DNA from: Anaerolineales bacterium UBA3905
Lineage (GTDB): Bacteria; Chloroflexota; Anaerolineae; Caldilineales; Caldilineaceae
Direction of reading: 5' to 3'
DNA: 8,036 nucleotides
Assembly: GCA_002391565.1 (NCBI GenBank)
Contig: DGFH01000073.1
Span: 10,876-18,911, forward strand
The notes under the pieces are model-generated. The model was not told the DNA's origin and did not search any database. It was given only the letters and a program-made list of their open reading frames with translations. Positions 1 to 6,884 of the stretch are shown here, one piece after another. Position 1 is the stretch's first letter, and each line of letters starts with the position of its first letter. A program made the position numbers and the translations under genes.

Positions 1-68
1 GGCGCTAACCATCAGCGGACTACGCCATCAGGCCGGGCGGCGCTTGGCGCACGTGCACGTAGATTGAC

Positions 69-73
69 GAGGG
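69..73 (+). promoter_or_regulatory. Ribosome binding site deciding the start of the 121-residue protein
   Basis: A GAGGG motif lies 8 bases before the ATG at 82. The reading frame is open further upstream to the window edge and includes a TTG at 64, but that TTG has no purine-rich site ahead of it. This favours the ATG at 82. Confidence 0.55.
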
Positions 74-81
74 TGGAAGAG

Positions 82-447
82 ATGGATGTCACAGCGTTGC
101 TGACATGGTTGGATGCGCAGATTGTACGCACTGAAAAAGAGTATGCTCTCCATGCCGGCAACCAGACCGCCTGTCAGTTGCATAAAGATGGCCGTGTGAC
201 TGGTGGGTTGAAGTATGACGAAGGCCGGCTAGTGGCGTTCACCACATTACGTCGGATTGTGCGCAAAACCAGCGACGCCCAATCCGATGAATTGCTCAGA
301 CAGATCCTGGCGGAGCAGACGCGCTGGCAGACGGCGCTACAAACGCACCAACACGCTGAGCGGCCATCGATTCCCTGGATCGCCTACAACCAGGGTGGGG
401 TCGATGCCCTGGCAGAAACTTGCAACCTCCTCGAACAGACGGCGTGA
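82..447 (+). CDS. Small hypothetical protein, 121 residues
   Basis: I do not recognise this family. The product is a soluble, hydrophilic protein without a signal peptide or membrane segment. Residues 1-23 and 66-92 look helical (the latter is rich in Gln, Glu, Leu and Arg), and a Gly/Asp-rich turn lies around residues 36-48. The C-terminal part has a compact aromatic patch (Pro-Trp-Ile-Ala-Tyr near residue 98) followed by a helix. The start at ATG 82 is chosen for its GAGGG Shine-Dalgarno at 8 bases; the frame has no stop back to base 1, so a longer protein starting outside the window cannot be excluded. The gene ends 15 bases before the regulatory repeats that precede the next gene. No terminator is visible between them, so read-through is possible. 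Coding status is supported by the uninterrupted frame and the RBS, not by homology. Confidence 0.65.
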   Translation: MDVTALLTWLDAQIVRTEKEYALHAGNQTACQLHKDGRVTGGLKYDEGRLVAFTTLRRIVRKTSDAQSDELLRQILAEQTRWQTALQTHQHAERPSIPWIAYNQGGVDALAETCNLLEQTA

Positions 448-461
448 GCCTCAAGGCGCCT

Positions 462-502
462 GTTAACCTCATCTTGACATATCTCACGCGTAGCGTTAAC
501 AA
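462..502 (+). promoter_or_regulatory. Candidate PHO-box-like operator: 8-bp units with 3-bp spacers
   Basis: Four 8-bp units are spaced exactly 11 bp apart: GTTAACCT (462-469), CTTGACAT (473-480), TCACGCGT (484-491, degenerate) and GTTAACAA (495-502). This matches the geometry and core of PHO boxes bound by PhoB/PhoP/SphR-type response regulators (TTAAC-like direct repeats at 11-bp period, as in cyanobacteria). It ends 8 bp before a good -10 box, which is where such boxes replace the -35 element. The downstream gene carries a phytase-like domain, consistent with phosphate control. One unit matches poorly and no regulator is in the window. The TTGACA at 474-479 could instead be an ordinary -35, with TAACAA at 497-502 as its -10 (17-bp spacer). 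Confidence 0.4.
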
Positions 503-510
503 CCGCTGCG

Positions 511-516
511 TATATT
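511..516 (+). promoter_or_regulatory. -10 element of the 929-residue protein gene
   Basis: TATATT matches the sigma-70 -10 consensus at five of six positions. There is no good -35 at 17 bp upstream (GCGTAG), as expected for an activator-dependent promoter with the phased repeats just upstream. It would place the transcript start near 523 and give a leader of about 60 bases. Confidence 0.4.
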
Positions 517-582
517 CACGTCAGCCTATTTCCAGGCTAGAATTGCCATCTGCAACCTGCAACGAAGGAGTCATGAAATCCT

Positions 583-3372
583 ATGCTCACACGCAAGAAT
601 CTGCTTGTTGGTGCACTGAGCGCGGCGTTGTTGGCCTCTGCGCTGCTCACGCCGACGGCGCAAGCGCAAGACGCGCCGCCATCCCTCACGATCCGCCCGC
701 TGGGTGCATACGCCACCGGCCAACTCGACGCCGCCGCTGCTGAGATCGTTGCCTATCATGCCGGGACGCAGCGCGCCTACGTCGTTAACGGCGGCGACAA
801 AACGCTCGACATTCTTGACGTGAGCGACCCGACGGCGCCTGCGCTGGTGAGTCAGGTGGATATGACGCAATTTGGCGACGCTGCCACCAGCGTCGATGTG
901 TTTGGCGATCTGCTGGCTGTCGCCGTGCCGGCTGCGGAGAAGACCGACCCCGGCGCTGTCGTCTTTCTCGACCCAGACGGTGCTGTGCTGGCGCAAGTGG
1001 CCGTCGGTGCACTGCCAGACATGCTCACCTTTACACCCGATGGGCGCTATGTCCTGACGGCGAATGAAGGTGAACCCAACGACGATTACTCGGTAGACCC
1101 GGAAGGATCGGTCTCCATTATCGATATGAGCGGCGGTGTGGCGGCATTGAGCGACGCCAGCGTGCGCACCGCCGGTTTTGCCGCCTTCAACGACGCTGAA
1201 CTGGATGCGCAGATTCGCATCTACGGCCCCAATGCCACCGTCGCCCAGGACCTGGAGCCGGAATACATCGCCGTCTCGCCCGACAGCACGACAGCGTTTG
1301 TCACCTTGCAAGAGAACAATGCACTGGCCGTCGTCGATCTGGCAAATGCTGAAGTGACGACGCTGTTGCCGCTAGGCTTCAAGCACTTCGACGCGCCGGT
1401 CGCCACGCTGGAACGCTACGAAATCGCCGATCGCCCGGTGCTTGGTGTGACTGCCACCGGTCAGGAGATTTTGTTGGGTGGTTTTTCCGGTCTCTTTTAC
1501 GAAGGCATGGACGACAGCGGTCGCTACATCTTTGTCACCCACACCGACCGCGGCCCGAACCCGGAGCCAGTGGACGTGGACAACGACGGCGTTAACGAAC
1601 GTCCCTTTGTCCTGCCCGACTTCCAGCCGGTTATTGTGCGGCTGGCGCTTGACCCGGTTGTCGGCGCGGTGGAAATTCTGGAGCAGATCGGCTTGACGCG
1701 CGCCGATGGAATGCCCCTCACCGGGCTGCCCAACCTGGCAGGCGAGCCGGGCATGGCCTACGCCGACGAGAAGCCAGTCGATCTGCAAGGCAATCCACTG
1801 GAACTCGATCCATTGGGCGCCGACCCGGAAGGCATTGTGCGCGCAGAGGATGGCGCCTACTGGCTGGTGGATGAATATCGTCCCGCCATCTACCACTTTG
1901 GCGCCGATGGCGTGCTGCTGGCGCGCTATGTGCCGGAAGGCTCGAACAATGAGGAGACCGGCGTTGTGGTGGGTGAAGAGGCATTGCCGGCAATCTACGC
2001 CCAGCGGCGCGCCAATCGCGGCTTCGAGGCAGTCGCGCTGCGCGATGGCATCCTGTACGCCTTTATTCAGAGCCCCATCGACAATCCTGACAGTAAGAAA
2101 GATAGCAATTCCAAGGCGTCCACGCTGGTGCGCATTCTGGCCTTCGACACCAACGCAGCGCAGACGGTGGGCGAGTATTTCTATCGGCTTGACGGTGACG
2201 GTGTGGACAAAATTGGCGACGCCGTGGCCGCGCCGGACGGTTCGATCCTGGTGATGGAACGCAATGACGACACCGGCCCTGCTGCGCGCAAACTGGTCTA
2301 TCGCATCAATCTCGACGCCGCCACCAATTTCCTGGGCTACGACTTGCCCATTGGCGTCGAGTTGCAGAGCGACGCCGGGCTGGCCAGGCTGGGCATTACC
2401 CCGGCAACCAAGACGCTCGCGGTGGACCTGGGCGCAATTGGCTACGACATGGTGGATAAGCCAGAAGGGCTGGCGTTGATCGACGAGAATACACTGGCAG
2501 TCATCAACGACGATGACTTTGGCGTCGGCGGCGCCTTCGACCTGGCGACCGGGCTCATCGAGGAGAACCCGAATCCTACGCCGATTGTACTGGGCATTGT
2601 ACGCTTGGCGGAGAATGGATTGGACGCCAGCGATAAGGACGGCGGCGTCAACATCGCGAACTGGCCGGTGCAAAGTATGTACATGCCGGATGCTATCGCA
2701 GCGTACACGGTGAAGGATGAACTGTACCTGGTCACGGCCAACGAGGGCGACGCCCGCGACTATGACGGTTACAGCGAGGAGGCGCGGCTGGGCGACCTGG
2801 TGCTCGATAGTGCGCTCTTCCCCAACGCTGCTGAACTCCAACGCGAGGAGAACCTCGGTCGCCTGCGCGTCAGCACGGCCAGCACCGACGTGAACGGCGA
2901 CGGTCTGGTTGACCGTATCGCCGCTTTTGGTGGGCGCTCCTTCTCGATTTGGGATGCAGCGGGCAATCTGGTCTTTGACAGCGGCGATGCCATCGAACGC
3001 ATCACCGCCGGGCTGCTGCCCGACGCCTTCAACAGCAGCGGCGAAAACGACAGTTTCGACAGCCGCAGCGACGACAAAGGGCCAGAACCAGAGGCGCTGG
3101 CGCTGGGCGAGATCGACGGGCGCACCTATGCCTTCATCGGGCTGGAGCGCATCGGCGGCGTGATGGTGTGGGACATCACCGACCCGCGTGCGCCGATCTT
3201 CGTGCAGTACGCCAACAATCGCGACTTCACCGTCGCCACAGAAGCAGCCGGCGATCTGGCGCCCGAAGGCATCGTCTTCGTGCCCGCCGCCGACAGCCCC
3301 ACCGGCGCACCGCTGCTGCTGGTTGCTAATGAGTTCAGCGGCACGACGACGGTGTGGGAGATTGGAGAGTAA
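583..3372 (+). CDS. Exported choice-of-anchor I protein with inserted phytase-like esterase domain
   Basis: The 929-residue product is probably extracytoplasmic. Residues 1-28 form a typical Sec signal peptide: Arg/Lys near the start, a Leu/Ala-rich core, and a cleavage site after Ala-Gln-Ala. Residues about 32-283 and 673-929 resemble the two halves of the 'choice-of-anchor I' domain, with blade-like repeats such as LDILDVSDP, TPDGRYVLTANEGEP and VMVWDITDPRAP. Between them, residues about 285-672 resemble the 'esterase-like activity of phytase' domain (FVTHTDRGPNP near 317, DPEGIV near 414, FEAVAL near 481, PEGLALID near 627). Acidic DxDxDG-type loops at 330-338 and 769-777 may bind calcium. 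Phytase-like members are thought to cleave phosphoesters, but substrate and activity here are inferred. No C-terminal anchor or sorting signal is visible. The start is ATG 583 because it begins the signal peptide; its AAGGAG site (565-570) is 12 bases away, slightly long. The TAA is followed by a strong hairpin. Confidence 0.9.
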   Translation: MLTRKNLLVGALSAALLASALLTPTAQAQDAPPSLTIRPLGAYATGQLDAAAAEIVAYHAGTQRAYVVNGGDKTLDILDVSDPTAPALVSQVDMTQFGDAATSVDVFGDLLAVAVPAAEKTDPGAVVFLDPDGAVLAQVAVGALPDMLTFTPDGRYVLTANEGEPNDDYSVDPEGSVSIIDMSGGVAALSDASVRTAGFAAFNDAELDAQIRIYGPNATVAQDLEPEYIAVSPDSTTAFVTLQENNALAVVDLANAEVTTLLPLGFKHFDAPVATLERYEIADRPVLGVTATGQEILLGGFSGLFYEGMDDSGRYIFVTHTDRGPNPEPVDVDNDGVNERPFVLPDFQPVIVRLALDPVVGAVEILEQIGLTRADGMPLTGLPNLAGEPGMAYADEKPVDLQGNPLELDPLGADPEGIVRAEDGAYWLVDEYRPAIYHFGADGVLLARYVPEGSNNEETGVVVGEEALPAIYAQRRANRGFEAVALRDGILYAFIQSPIDNPDSKKDSNSKASTLVRILAFDTNAAQTVGEYFYRLDGDGVDKIGDAVAAPDGSILVMERNDDTGPAARKLVYRINLDAATNFLGYDLPIGVELQSDAGLARLGITPATKTLAVDLGAIGYDMVDKPEGLALIDENTLAVINDDDFGVGGAFDLATGLIEENPNPTPIVLGIVRLAENGLDASDKDGGVNIANWPVQSMYMPDAIAAYTVKDELYLVTANEGDARDYDGYSEEARLGDLVLDSALFPNAAELQREENLGRLRVSTASTDVNGDGLVDRIAAFGGRSFSIWDAAGNLVFDSGDAIERITAGLLPDAFNSSGENDSFDSRSDDKGPEPEALALGEIDGRTYAFIGLERIGGVMVWDITDPRAPIFVQYANNRDFTVATEAAGDLAPEGIVFVPAADSPTGAPLLLVANEFSGTTTVWEIGE

Positions 3373-3403
3373 GAGATTTCCGTTTTGATGGCAGCGGGCT
3401 GTT

Positions 3404-3442
3404 CATACCTTCCCGGAAGCTCCAAGCTTCCGGGAAGGTGTG
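3404..3442. terminator. Long perfect hairpin between convergent genes
   Basis: A 15-bp perfect stem (3407-3421 with 3425-3439) closes on a CCA loop and extends by a G-U, an A-U and a C-G pair to 3404/3442. It lies 31 bases after the plus-strand stop and 84 bases before the end of the minus-strand monooxygenase gene, so it could stop or stabilise transcripts from either side. Neither strand has a U-tract, so it is not a canonical Rho-independent terminator. It could also be a copy of a dispersed palindromic repeat. Confidence 0.65.
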
Positions 3443-3526
3443 TGCGCAATGAAGGCGACACTCTCAATCAATCCTGTGACTGCCAGTGACCTGGACTTCG
3501 GTCAGGCAACCTGGTTTCTGGCGGCG

Positions 3527-4924
3527 CTACTGCTTCAGTGGCGCCAATACCGTCTCCAGGAGCGGCCGGCGCTGGCGCAGTTGACGATTCGCCCGCCAGA
3601 CGCGCACCATCATGCCGGGCGTCATCAGGCTGGGTGGCGGCGCCATCAGATTCATCACTTTGGCGAACGCGCGCCCCACCTCTGGGTCGACGAGTGTGGC
3701 GCGATGCACGGCGGCGACGTAGCGATTGAGTAAATCGATGCCGGCGGGTTTGGGGCCGGTCGTCTGCGGGAAGCGAAAATCCTCACCGACCGCCAACTGC
3801 CACGGCGTATCGATGATTTTTGCCGCACGCTTGAAGAAAGCCGGGGCAATGTCGGTCAGGTTGCCGTGTCGCTGCATCAGCAATTCATCCAGCGCCGCCG
3901 CCTGCAGCGCGGCCGATGTCATCCCCTGTCCGTAGGTAGGATTAAAGCTGCTGATGGCGTCGCCCAGCACCAGGTAGCCGGCCGGGAAACGGGTTAGCTT
4001 CTCGTAGTGGCGGCGCAGACTGCTATTGAATTTGTACGGGTAGACATCGGTCAGCGCTTCAGCCTGGCGCATCATGTTGTAGATGTCAGGCGTCGGCATG
4101 GTGCGGGCGTATTCCAGAAAACCGGCGGGGTCGGTTGGCGCGTGGTCGCCTGCCCAGCCGCCCATCGACACGATCCAGCGGTCGCCCTCGATGGGAAACA
4201 TCGCGCCAAAGCGCGTCTCGCGCGGCGCTTCCGGTGTGATCAGAACCCAATCTCTGGCGTAGTCGTCGCTGGGGGTGCGGCGGAAGATTTGCGTGGCGTA
4301 GCCCACATTCACCTTGACTTCGCTCTCCACCGGCGCCGTGTAACCCAGCTCGGCCAGCCACTGCGGCGTGCGTGAGCCGCGCCCGGTGCAATCGACAATC
4401 AGATCAGCGGTGAGGACAGTCACGGCGCTATCCTGCGTACGTTGTTCAACCTCAACGCCGACGATGCGCATGCGATCCGTGGTCGTCAACAGGCGGCGCA
4501 CCGCGCAATTGTCCAACAGGGTAACGTTGCCTTGCGCCAGCGTGCGTGTGCGCACCAGGTATTCCAGGAAGGGGCGGCTCATCAATGCGGCTTTGCTGCC
4601 CAGCGTAAAACGTTGCCGATAGCCGCCATAGGTGCACCAGCGCATATTTTCGCCAAAGTCGCCGACGATGGCGCCGCCGGCTTCGAGCGCCTCCATCAGG
4701 TCGGGAAAGTAGCGGGTCATGATCTCCAGCCCGCTGGCGAGCAGTCCGTGCAGATGGCGCGTCTGTGGTTGCCCCTTGCGTGCCTCCGGGCGGTCGGCGA
4801 CCGGGTCGCGTTCGATCAGCGTCACCTGGCTGAAATGTTCACTCAGCACGCGCGCCGTCAGCAGACCGGCCATGCTGGCGCCGAGGACGATGGCGTGGGC
4901 ATGGGTGGAAGTCGAGCGAGTCAT
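3527..4924 (-). CDS. FAD-dependent monooxygenase (PHBH-like, group A flavoprotein fold)
   Basis: The 465-residue product is a cytoplasmic flavoprotein of the para-hydroxybenzoate hydroxylase/UbiH-like superfamily. The N-terminal Rossmann motif is G15-A-S-M-A-G20 (the GxxxxG variant), with E38 at the end of the second strand to bind the FAD ribose. Residues 51-65, with the pattern GxPQxxHxHxLLxxG, mark a subfamily common in Actinobacteria and Chloroflexota. V177-D-C-T-G-R-G183 corresponds to the strand before the substrate domain, and G321-D-A-x5-P329-x-x-G-Q-G-M335 is the conserved FAD phosphate/isoalloxazine motif. Such enzymes hydroxylate or epoxidise aromatic or polyene substrates with O2 and NAD(P)H; the substrate is unknown. 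The ATG at 4924 has AGGAG 7 bases ahead (4936-4932). It is the last gene of the minus-strand run, preceded by a START-fold gene and a hairpin with six U. A reductase or halogenase role is possible instead. Confidence 0.88.
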   Translation of the reverse strand: MTRSTSTHAHAIVLGASMAGLLTARVLSEHFSQVTLIERDPVADRPEARKGQPQTRHLHGLLASGLEIMTRYFPDLMEALEAGGAIVGDFGENMRWCTYGGYRQRFTLGSKAALMSRPFLEYLVRTRTLAQGNVTLLDNCAVRRLLTTTDRMRIVGVEVEQRTQDSAVTVLTADLIVDCTGRGSRTPQWLAELGYTAPVESEVKVNVGYATQIFRRTPSDDYARDWVLITPEAPRETRFGAMFPIEGDRWIVSMGGWAGDHAPTDPAGFLEYARTMPTPDIYNMMRQAEALTDVYPYKFNSSLRRHYEKLTRFPAGYLVLGDAISSFNPTYGQGMTSAALQAAALDELLMQRHGNLTDIAPAFFKRAAKIIDTPWQLAVGEDFRFPQTTGPKPAGIDLLNRYVAAVHRATLVDPEVGRAFAKVMNLMAPPPSLMTPGMMVRVWRANRQLRQRRPLLETVLAPLKQ

Positions 4925-4943
4925 CGGTTTTCTCCTGTTGTGT

Positions 4944-4964
4944 AAAAAACTGGGCGTCTGCCCA
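4944..4964 (-). terminator. Short intrinsic terminator or attenuator before the monooxygenase gene
   Basis: On the minus strand, TGGGC (4964-4960), a 4-base loop AGAC and GCCCA (4955-4951) are followed by G and six T (4949-4944). The stem is only 5 bp but GC-rich and has a proper U-tract. It ends 7 bases before the AGGAG of the monooxygenase gene, leaving no room for a promoter between them. Any transcript of that gene must therefore read through it, which suggests attenuation or partial termination after the SRPBCC gene. Confidence 0.5.
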
Positions 4965-5028
4965 TTGTGCGAAACTGATGGCTCTACTTTAGACCTTCGT
5001 CCTGTTCATTTCCCACGCCGGGCGCAGA

Positions 5029-5541
5029 TCAGTTATTGCTCATTTGCCGTTCAGGCTGCTCAACTGCGGCGGTTTCTGGGAGCAGATGCGCCCCCAACCA
5101 GTGCGCCAACCCCTCGCCGCCCCACGCCATCACCACATCGTGATTCCAGGCAAAGAGTGGGCGCGCCATTGGCGCCAGCAGATTCATCCATGCCTGCGTA
5201 GTTTGCACATTCCAGTCGTAGCGCACAGTGGTGATGACGCCGGTCTCGGCAAAGGTCCAACAGCCTGTGCCCTGCAGTTCGCCTTGTGCGCGACCTGCGA
5301 GCCGACGATAGGGTTCAACGTGCGTCGTCTCCATGGCAAAGCTCAGTCGATACGGCAATTTGCTCTTCCATGTGTAGCGATGGATTGCGCCCAGGCCGGC
5401 GGCGTCGCCGGGGCGAAGCTGAACCACCGCTTCAACGCCGCGCCACCAGAGCGGCCAGCGTTCGACCTCGGTAATTGCAGTCCAAACGGCGGCGACCGGC
5501 GCATCCAGCCGCCAAACAGTGGTAAAGGCGTAGTCAGCCAT
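5029..5541 (-). CDS. SRPBCC (START/Bet v1-like) family protein, polyketide cyclase/dehydrase type
   Basis: The 170-residue product has the usual length and layout of a single SRPBCC domain, a helix-grip fold with a deep hydrophobic ligand cavity. The first strand (residues 4-13) leads to APVAAVWTAITEVERWPLWW (14-33), the signature first helices of the family. Antiparallel strands follow (53-59, 64-72, 94-98, 101-109), and the C-terminal helix 115-150 carries WNHDVVM and GGEGL. Members include aromatase/cyclases and lipid or metabolite carriers; which applies here is not readable from sequence. No signal peptide is present. The ATG at 5541 is supported by AAGGA (5555-5551) at 9 bases. It is preceded 124 bases upstream by the membrane-protein gene and followed 104 bases downstream by the monooxygenase gene, all in one direction. 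Confidence 0.85.
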   Translation of the reverse strand: MADYAFTTVWRLDAPVAAVWTAITEVERWPLWWRGVEAVVQLRPGDAAGLGAIHRYTWKSKLPYRLSFAMETTHVEPYRRLAGRAQGELQGTGCWTFAETGVITTVRYDWNVQTTQAWMNLLAPMARPLFAWNHDVVMAWGGEGLAHWLGAHLLPETAAVEQPERQMSNN

Positions 5542-5665
5542 GTTGGTTCATCCTTTGATTGTTATTACGTAGGTCATCGCTTTCAGCGCGACATGGATGT
5601 CTGCGGGAACCTGCGGTTACGAGCTGCTTCCGACCGGACAGCCAGCCTATCGGGCGGGCGCCGTC

Positions 5666-6343
5666 TTACTCGATAGCAATCGGCGTCGGGCTGACGGCGC
5701 GATACGCCTCCTGGAGCAGCTGCTCGATCGTTTGCCAGTCGGCGGCGGCATCCTCCGAATACCCCCCGGTGATGCGATCGACGGTGGCGGCGGCCAGGGC
5801 GCGTTGTGCGGCGGAGCGATGGATTGCGGCCTGCGGCGCGTCGAAGAGAGTGGCGTGGAGGGCTTCCAGCGCCGCCACCATCGGCGCGATGTCGCCGGCG
5901 TGGTCGGGCGCAGCTTTGCGGGCGATGGCCAGATCGCGATGCACGACCCAATACTCCATCTCCAGCGTGGCAAGGGTGGCGGCGTCGGCGCGCAGCCCTG
6001 CTGCCGTGCGCGCTCTGGCGTAGAAATGTTCGAGATGCGCAGTCGCTGCGGCAACATCGTTGTCGACCGGCGCAAACGCCGCCGCAGCGCGCACGATGTC
6101 CAGCGCTCCCAGCGCAGCGTCGAGCCAGCTCATGCAGAACTGCGTGCGATTCATCTGCACCATCAGTGCAAGTACACGCGGCCAGTCACGGTCGTAATAA
6201 GCTTCCCAACCGGCCTTCTCAAGATAGGCAATCCGGTCAGGGGCGAAGGCGGCGCATGGGGGACGGCGCTGCACCAGAGCAATGACTGCCACCAGGATGG
6301 TGGTTATCAGGACGCCGGTAATGAGTGATCGTGGCGGGCGCAT
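5666..6343 (-). CDS. Uncharacterised single-pass membrane protein with helical domain, 225 residues
   Basis: I cannot name a family or function. After a short basic start (Arg2, Arg5) there is one hydrophobic segment at about residues 8-25 and then Arg26-Arg27, so it is either an N-terminal anchor or an uncleaved signal. Cys30 is not in a lipobox. The remainder (about 35-220) is predicted mostly helical and Ala-rich. Features that look conserved are the aromatic cluster AYYDRDWPR (48-56), NRTQFCMSW (65-73), APVDND (91-96), MEYWVVHRDL (129-138) and VDRITGGYSED (188-198), ending in DWQTIEQLLQEAYR. The start at ATG 6343 is chosen because AAGGAG (6357-6352) lies 8 bases before it; the longer open frame to 6406 lacks such a site and crosses an inverted repeat. 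It lies between the SnoaL-like and SRPBCC genes, which suggests a shared process at the membrane, but this is inference only. Confidence 0.75.
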   Translation of the reverse strand: MRPPRSLITGVLITTILVAVIALVQRRPPCAAFAPDRIAYLEKAGWEAYYDRDWPRVLALMVQMNRTQFCMSWLDAALGALDIVRAAAAFAPVDNDVAAATAHLEHFYARARTAAGLRADAATLATLEMEYWVVHRDLAIARKAAPDHAGDIAPMVAALEALHATLFDAPQAAIHRSAAQRALAAATVDRITGGYSEDAAADWQTIEQLLQEAYRAVSPTPIAIE

Positions 6344-6351
6344 CGTCGCAA

Positions 6352-6357
6352 CTCCTT
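6352..6357 (-). promoter_or_regulatory. Ribosome binding site deciding the membrane-protein start
   Basis: AAGGAG on the minus strand lies 8 bases before ATG 6343. It decides against the longer frame reaching 6406. Confidence 0.7.
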
Positions 6358-6363
6358 GTGTAG

Positions 6364-6390
6364 GGCGCCATCCAGCCGCCGGGTGGCGCC
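6364..6390. repeat. Inverted repeat in the intergenic leader
   Basis: GGCGCCA (6364-6370) is the exact reverse complement of TGGCGCC (6384-6390). Two further C-G pairs lie inside one G-T (or A-C on the minus strand) position, giving an arm of about 10 bp and a 7-base loop. It lies between the stop of the second SnoaL-like gene and the RBS of the membrane-protein gene. With no U-tract it may be a processing or stability hairpin rather than a terminator. Confidence 0.45.
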
Positions 6391-6408
6391 TCCCGATTGT
6401 CGGCATGA

Positions 6409-6840
6409 TTAGCTGGCCGCAGGCATCACACCCAGTTGCTGGAGCATGCTCAGGAAATCCCAGTTGACCCAGGTTTCGGCAATCTTGCTATCCTCGAAGC
6501 GCTCGACGCTGATGCCTGAAATCATGATGCGTCGGTTTGTCGGCGGCATGCCGTTGAGCGAACCCGTGTTCGTGCCTGTCGCAGTCCAACGGGTGGCGAC
6601 CTTATCGCCCTCAGCCACCTGCGCGTCGATGGTGAACTGCACGTCAGGAAACGCCGCGCGGTAGAGCGTCACGACATTTCGGGTTGCCTGTGGGCCGACG
6701 CCAAAGCCCCCTGGCGGCGCATAGGGATCGTGGTTGGTGTAAGTGGCCGTGTGAATCTCGTCGGCTACGTCAAGCCGATTCTGATTAAAAATTTCGAGAT
6801 ACCAGCGGCGGACGGTAGCCTTGTTCTCTGCGGTGGACAT
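6409..6840 (-). CDS. SnoaL-like ester cyclase family protein, second of a tandem pair
   Basis: The 143-residue product belongs to the SnoaL-like/NTF2-like cone-barrel fold, whose members act as aldol-type polyketide cyclases, epoxide hydrolases or small-molecule binders. Recognisable features are the N-terminal helix NKATVRRWYLEIFNQ, the THDP-like N36-H37-D38-P39, FPDVQ (64-68), VAEGDKVATRW (75-85), LNGMPPTNR (95-103) and the C-terminal ETWVNWDFLSMLQQLG. D128 there is at the place of the catalytic Asp of SnoaL. The start is ATG 6840, with AGGAGG (6854-6849) at 8 bases. A GTG at 6888 that overlaps the upstream TGA also opens this frame but has a poorer setting. The gene follows its paralogue by 44 bases, so the two are probably co-transcribed. 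Substrate is unknown. Confidence 0.87.
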   Translation of the reverse strand: MSTAENKATVRRWYLEIFNQNRLDVADEIHTATYTNHDPYAPPGGFGVGPQATRNVVTLYRAAFPDVQFTIDAQVAEGDKVATRWTATGTNTGSLNGMPPTNRRIMISGISVERFEDSKIAETWVNWDFLSMLQQLGVMPAAS

Positions 6841-6848
6841 GGTGGAAG

Positions 6849-6854
6849 CCTCCT
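6849..6854 (-). promoter_or_regulatory. Ribosome binding site deciding the start of the second SnoaL-like gene
   Basis: A perfect AGGAGG on the minus strand lies 8 bases before ATG 6840. It argues against the GTG at 6888, which would add 16 non-conserved residues. Confidence 0.75.
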
Positions 6855-6884
6855 GTTGCCCTATCGACGGAATGACAGATGAAA

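Noticed and set aside
51..60. Perfect 10-bp palindrome ACGTGCACGT near the left edge
   Set aside because: It is short and built of alternating bases, so chance is likely. With only 60 bases of context no operator role can be supported.
573..743. ATG at 573, two bases after AAGGAG, as an alternative start or leader peptide
   Set aside because: The spacing is too short for initiation. The frame gives an Arg/Ala/Cys-rich peptide with no signal sequence, while ATG 583 begins a textbook signal peptide.
571..1311. Minus-strand open frame of 246 codons overlapping the promoter-proximal part of the 929-residue gene
   Set aside because: It is antisense to the recognisable propeller domain, with no RBS-supported start and no recognisable motif.
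1372..2841. Long minus-strand open frame (489 codons) inside the 929-residue gene
   Set aside because: It lies fully antisense to a gene with clear domains and a signal peptide. Its translation is rich in His, Arg, Gln and Val without domain character, as expected for a GC-rich antisense shadow.
3440..3733. Plus-strand open frame opposite the end of the monooxygenase gene
   Set aside because: Most of it is antisense to conserved flavoprotein sequence. Its start lies within the hairpin arm and the product is His/Arg/Ala-rich without motifs.
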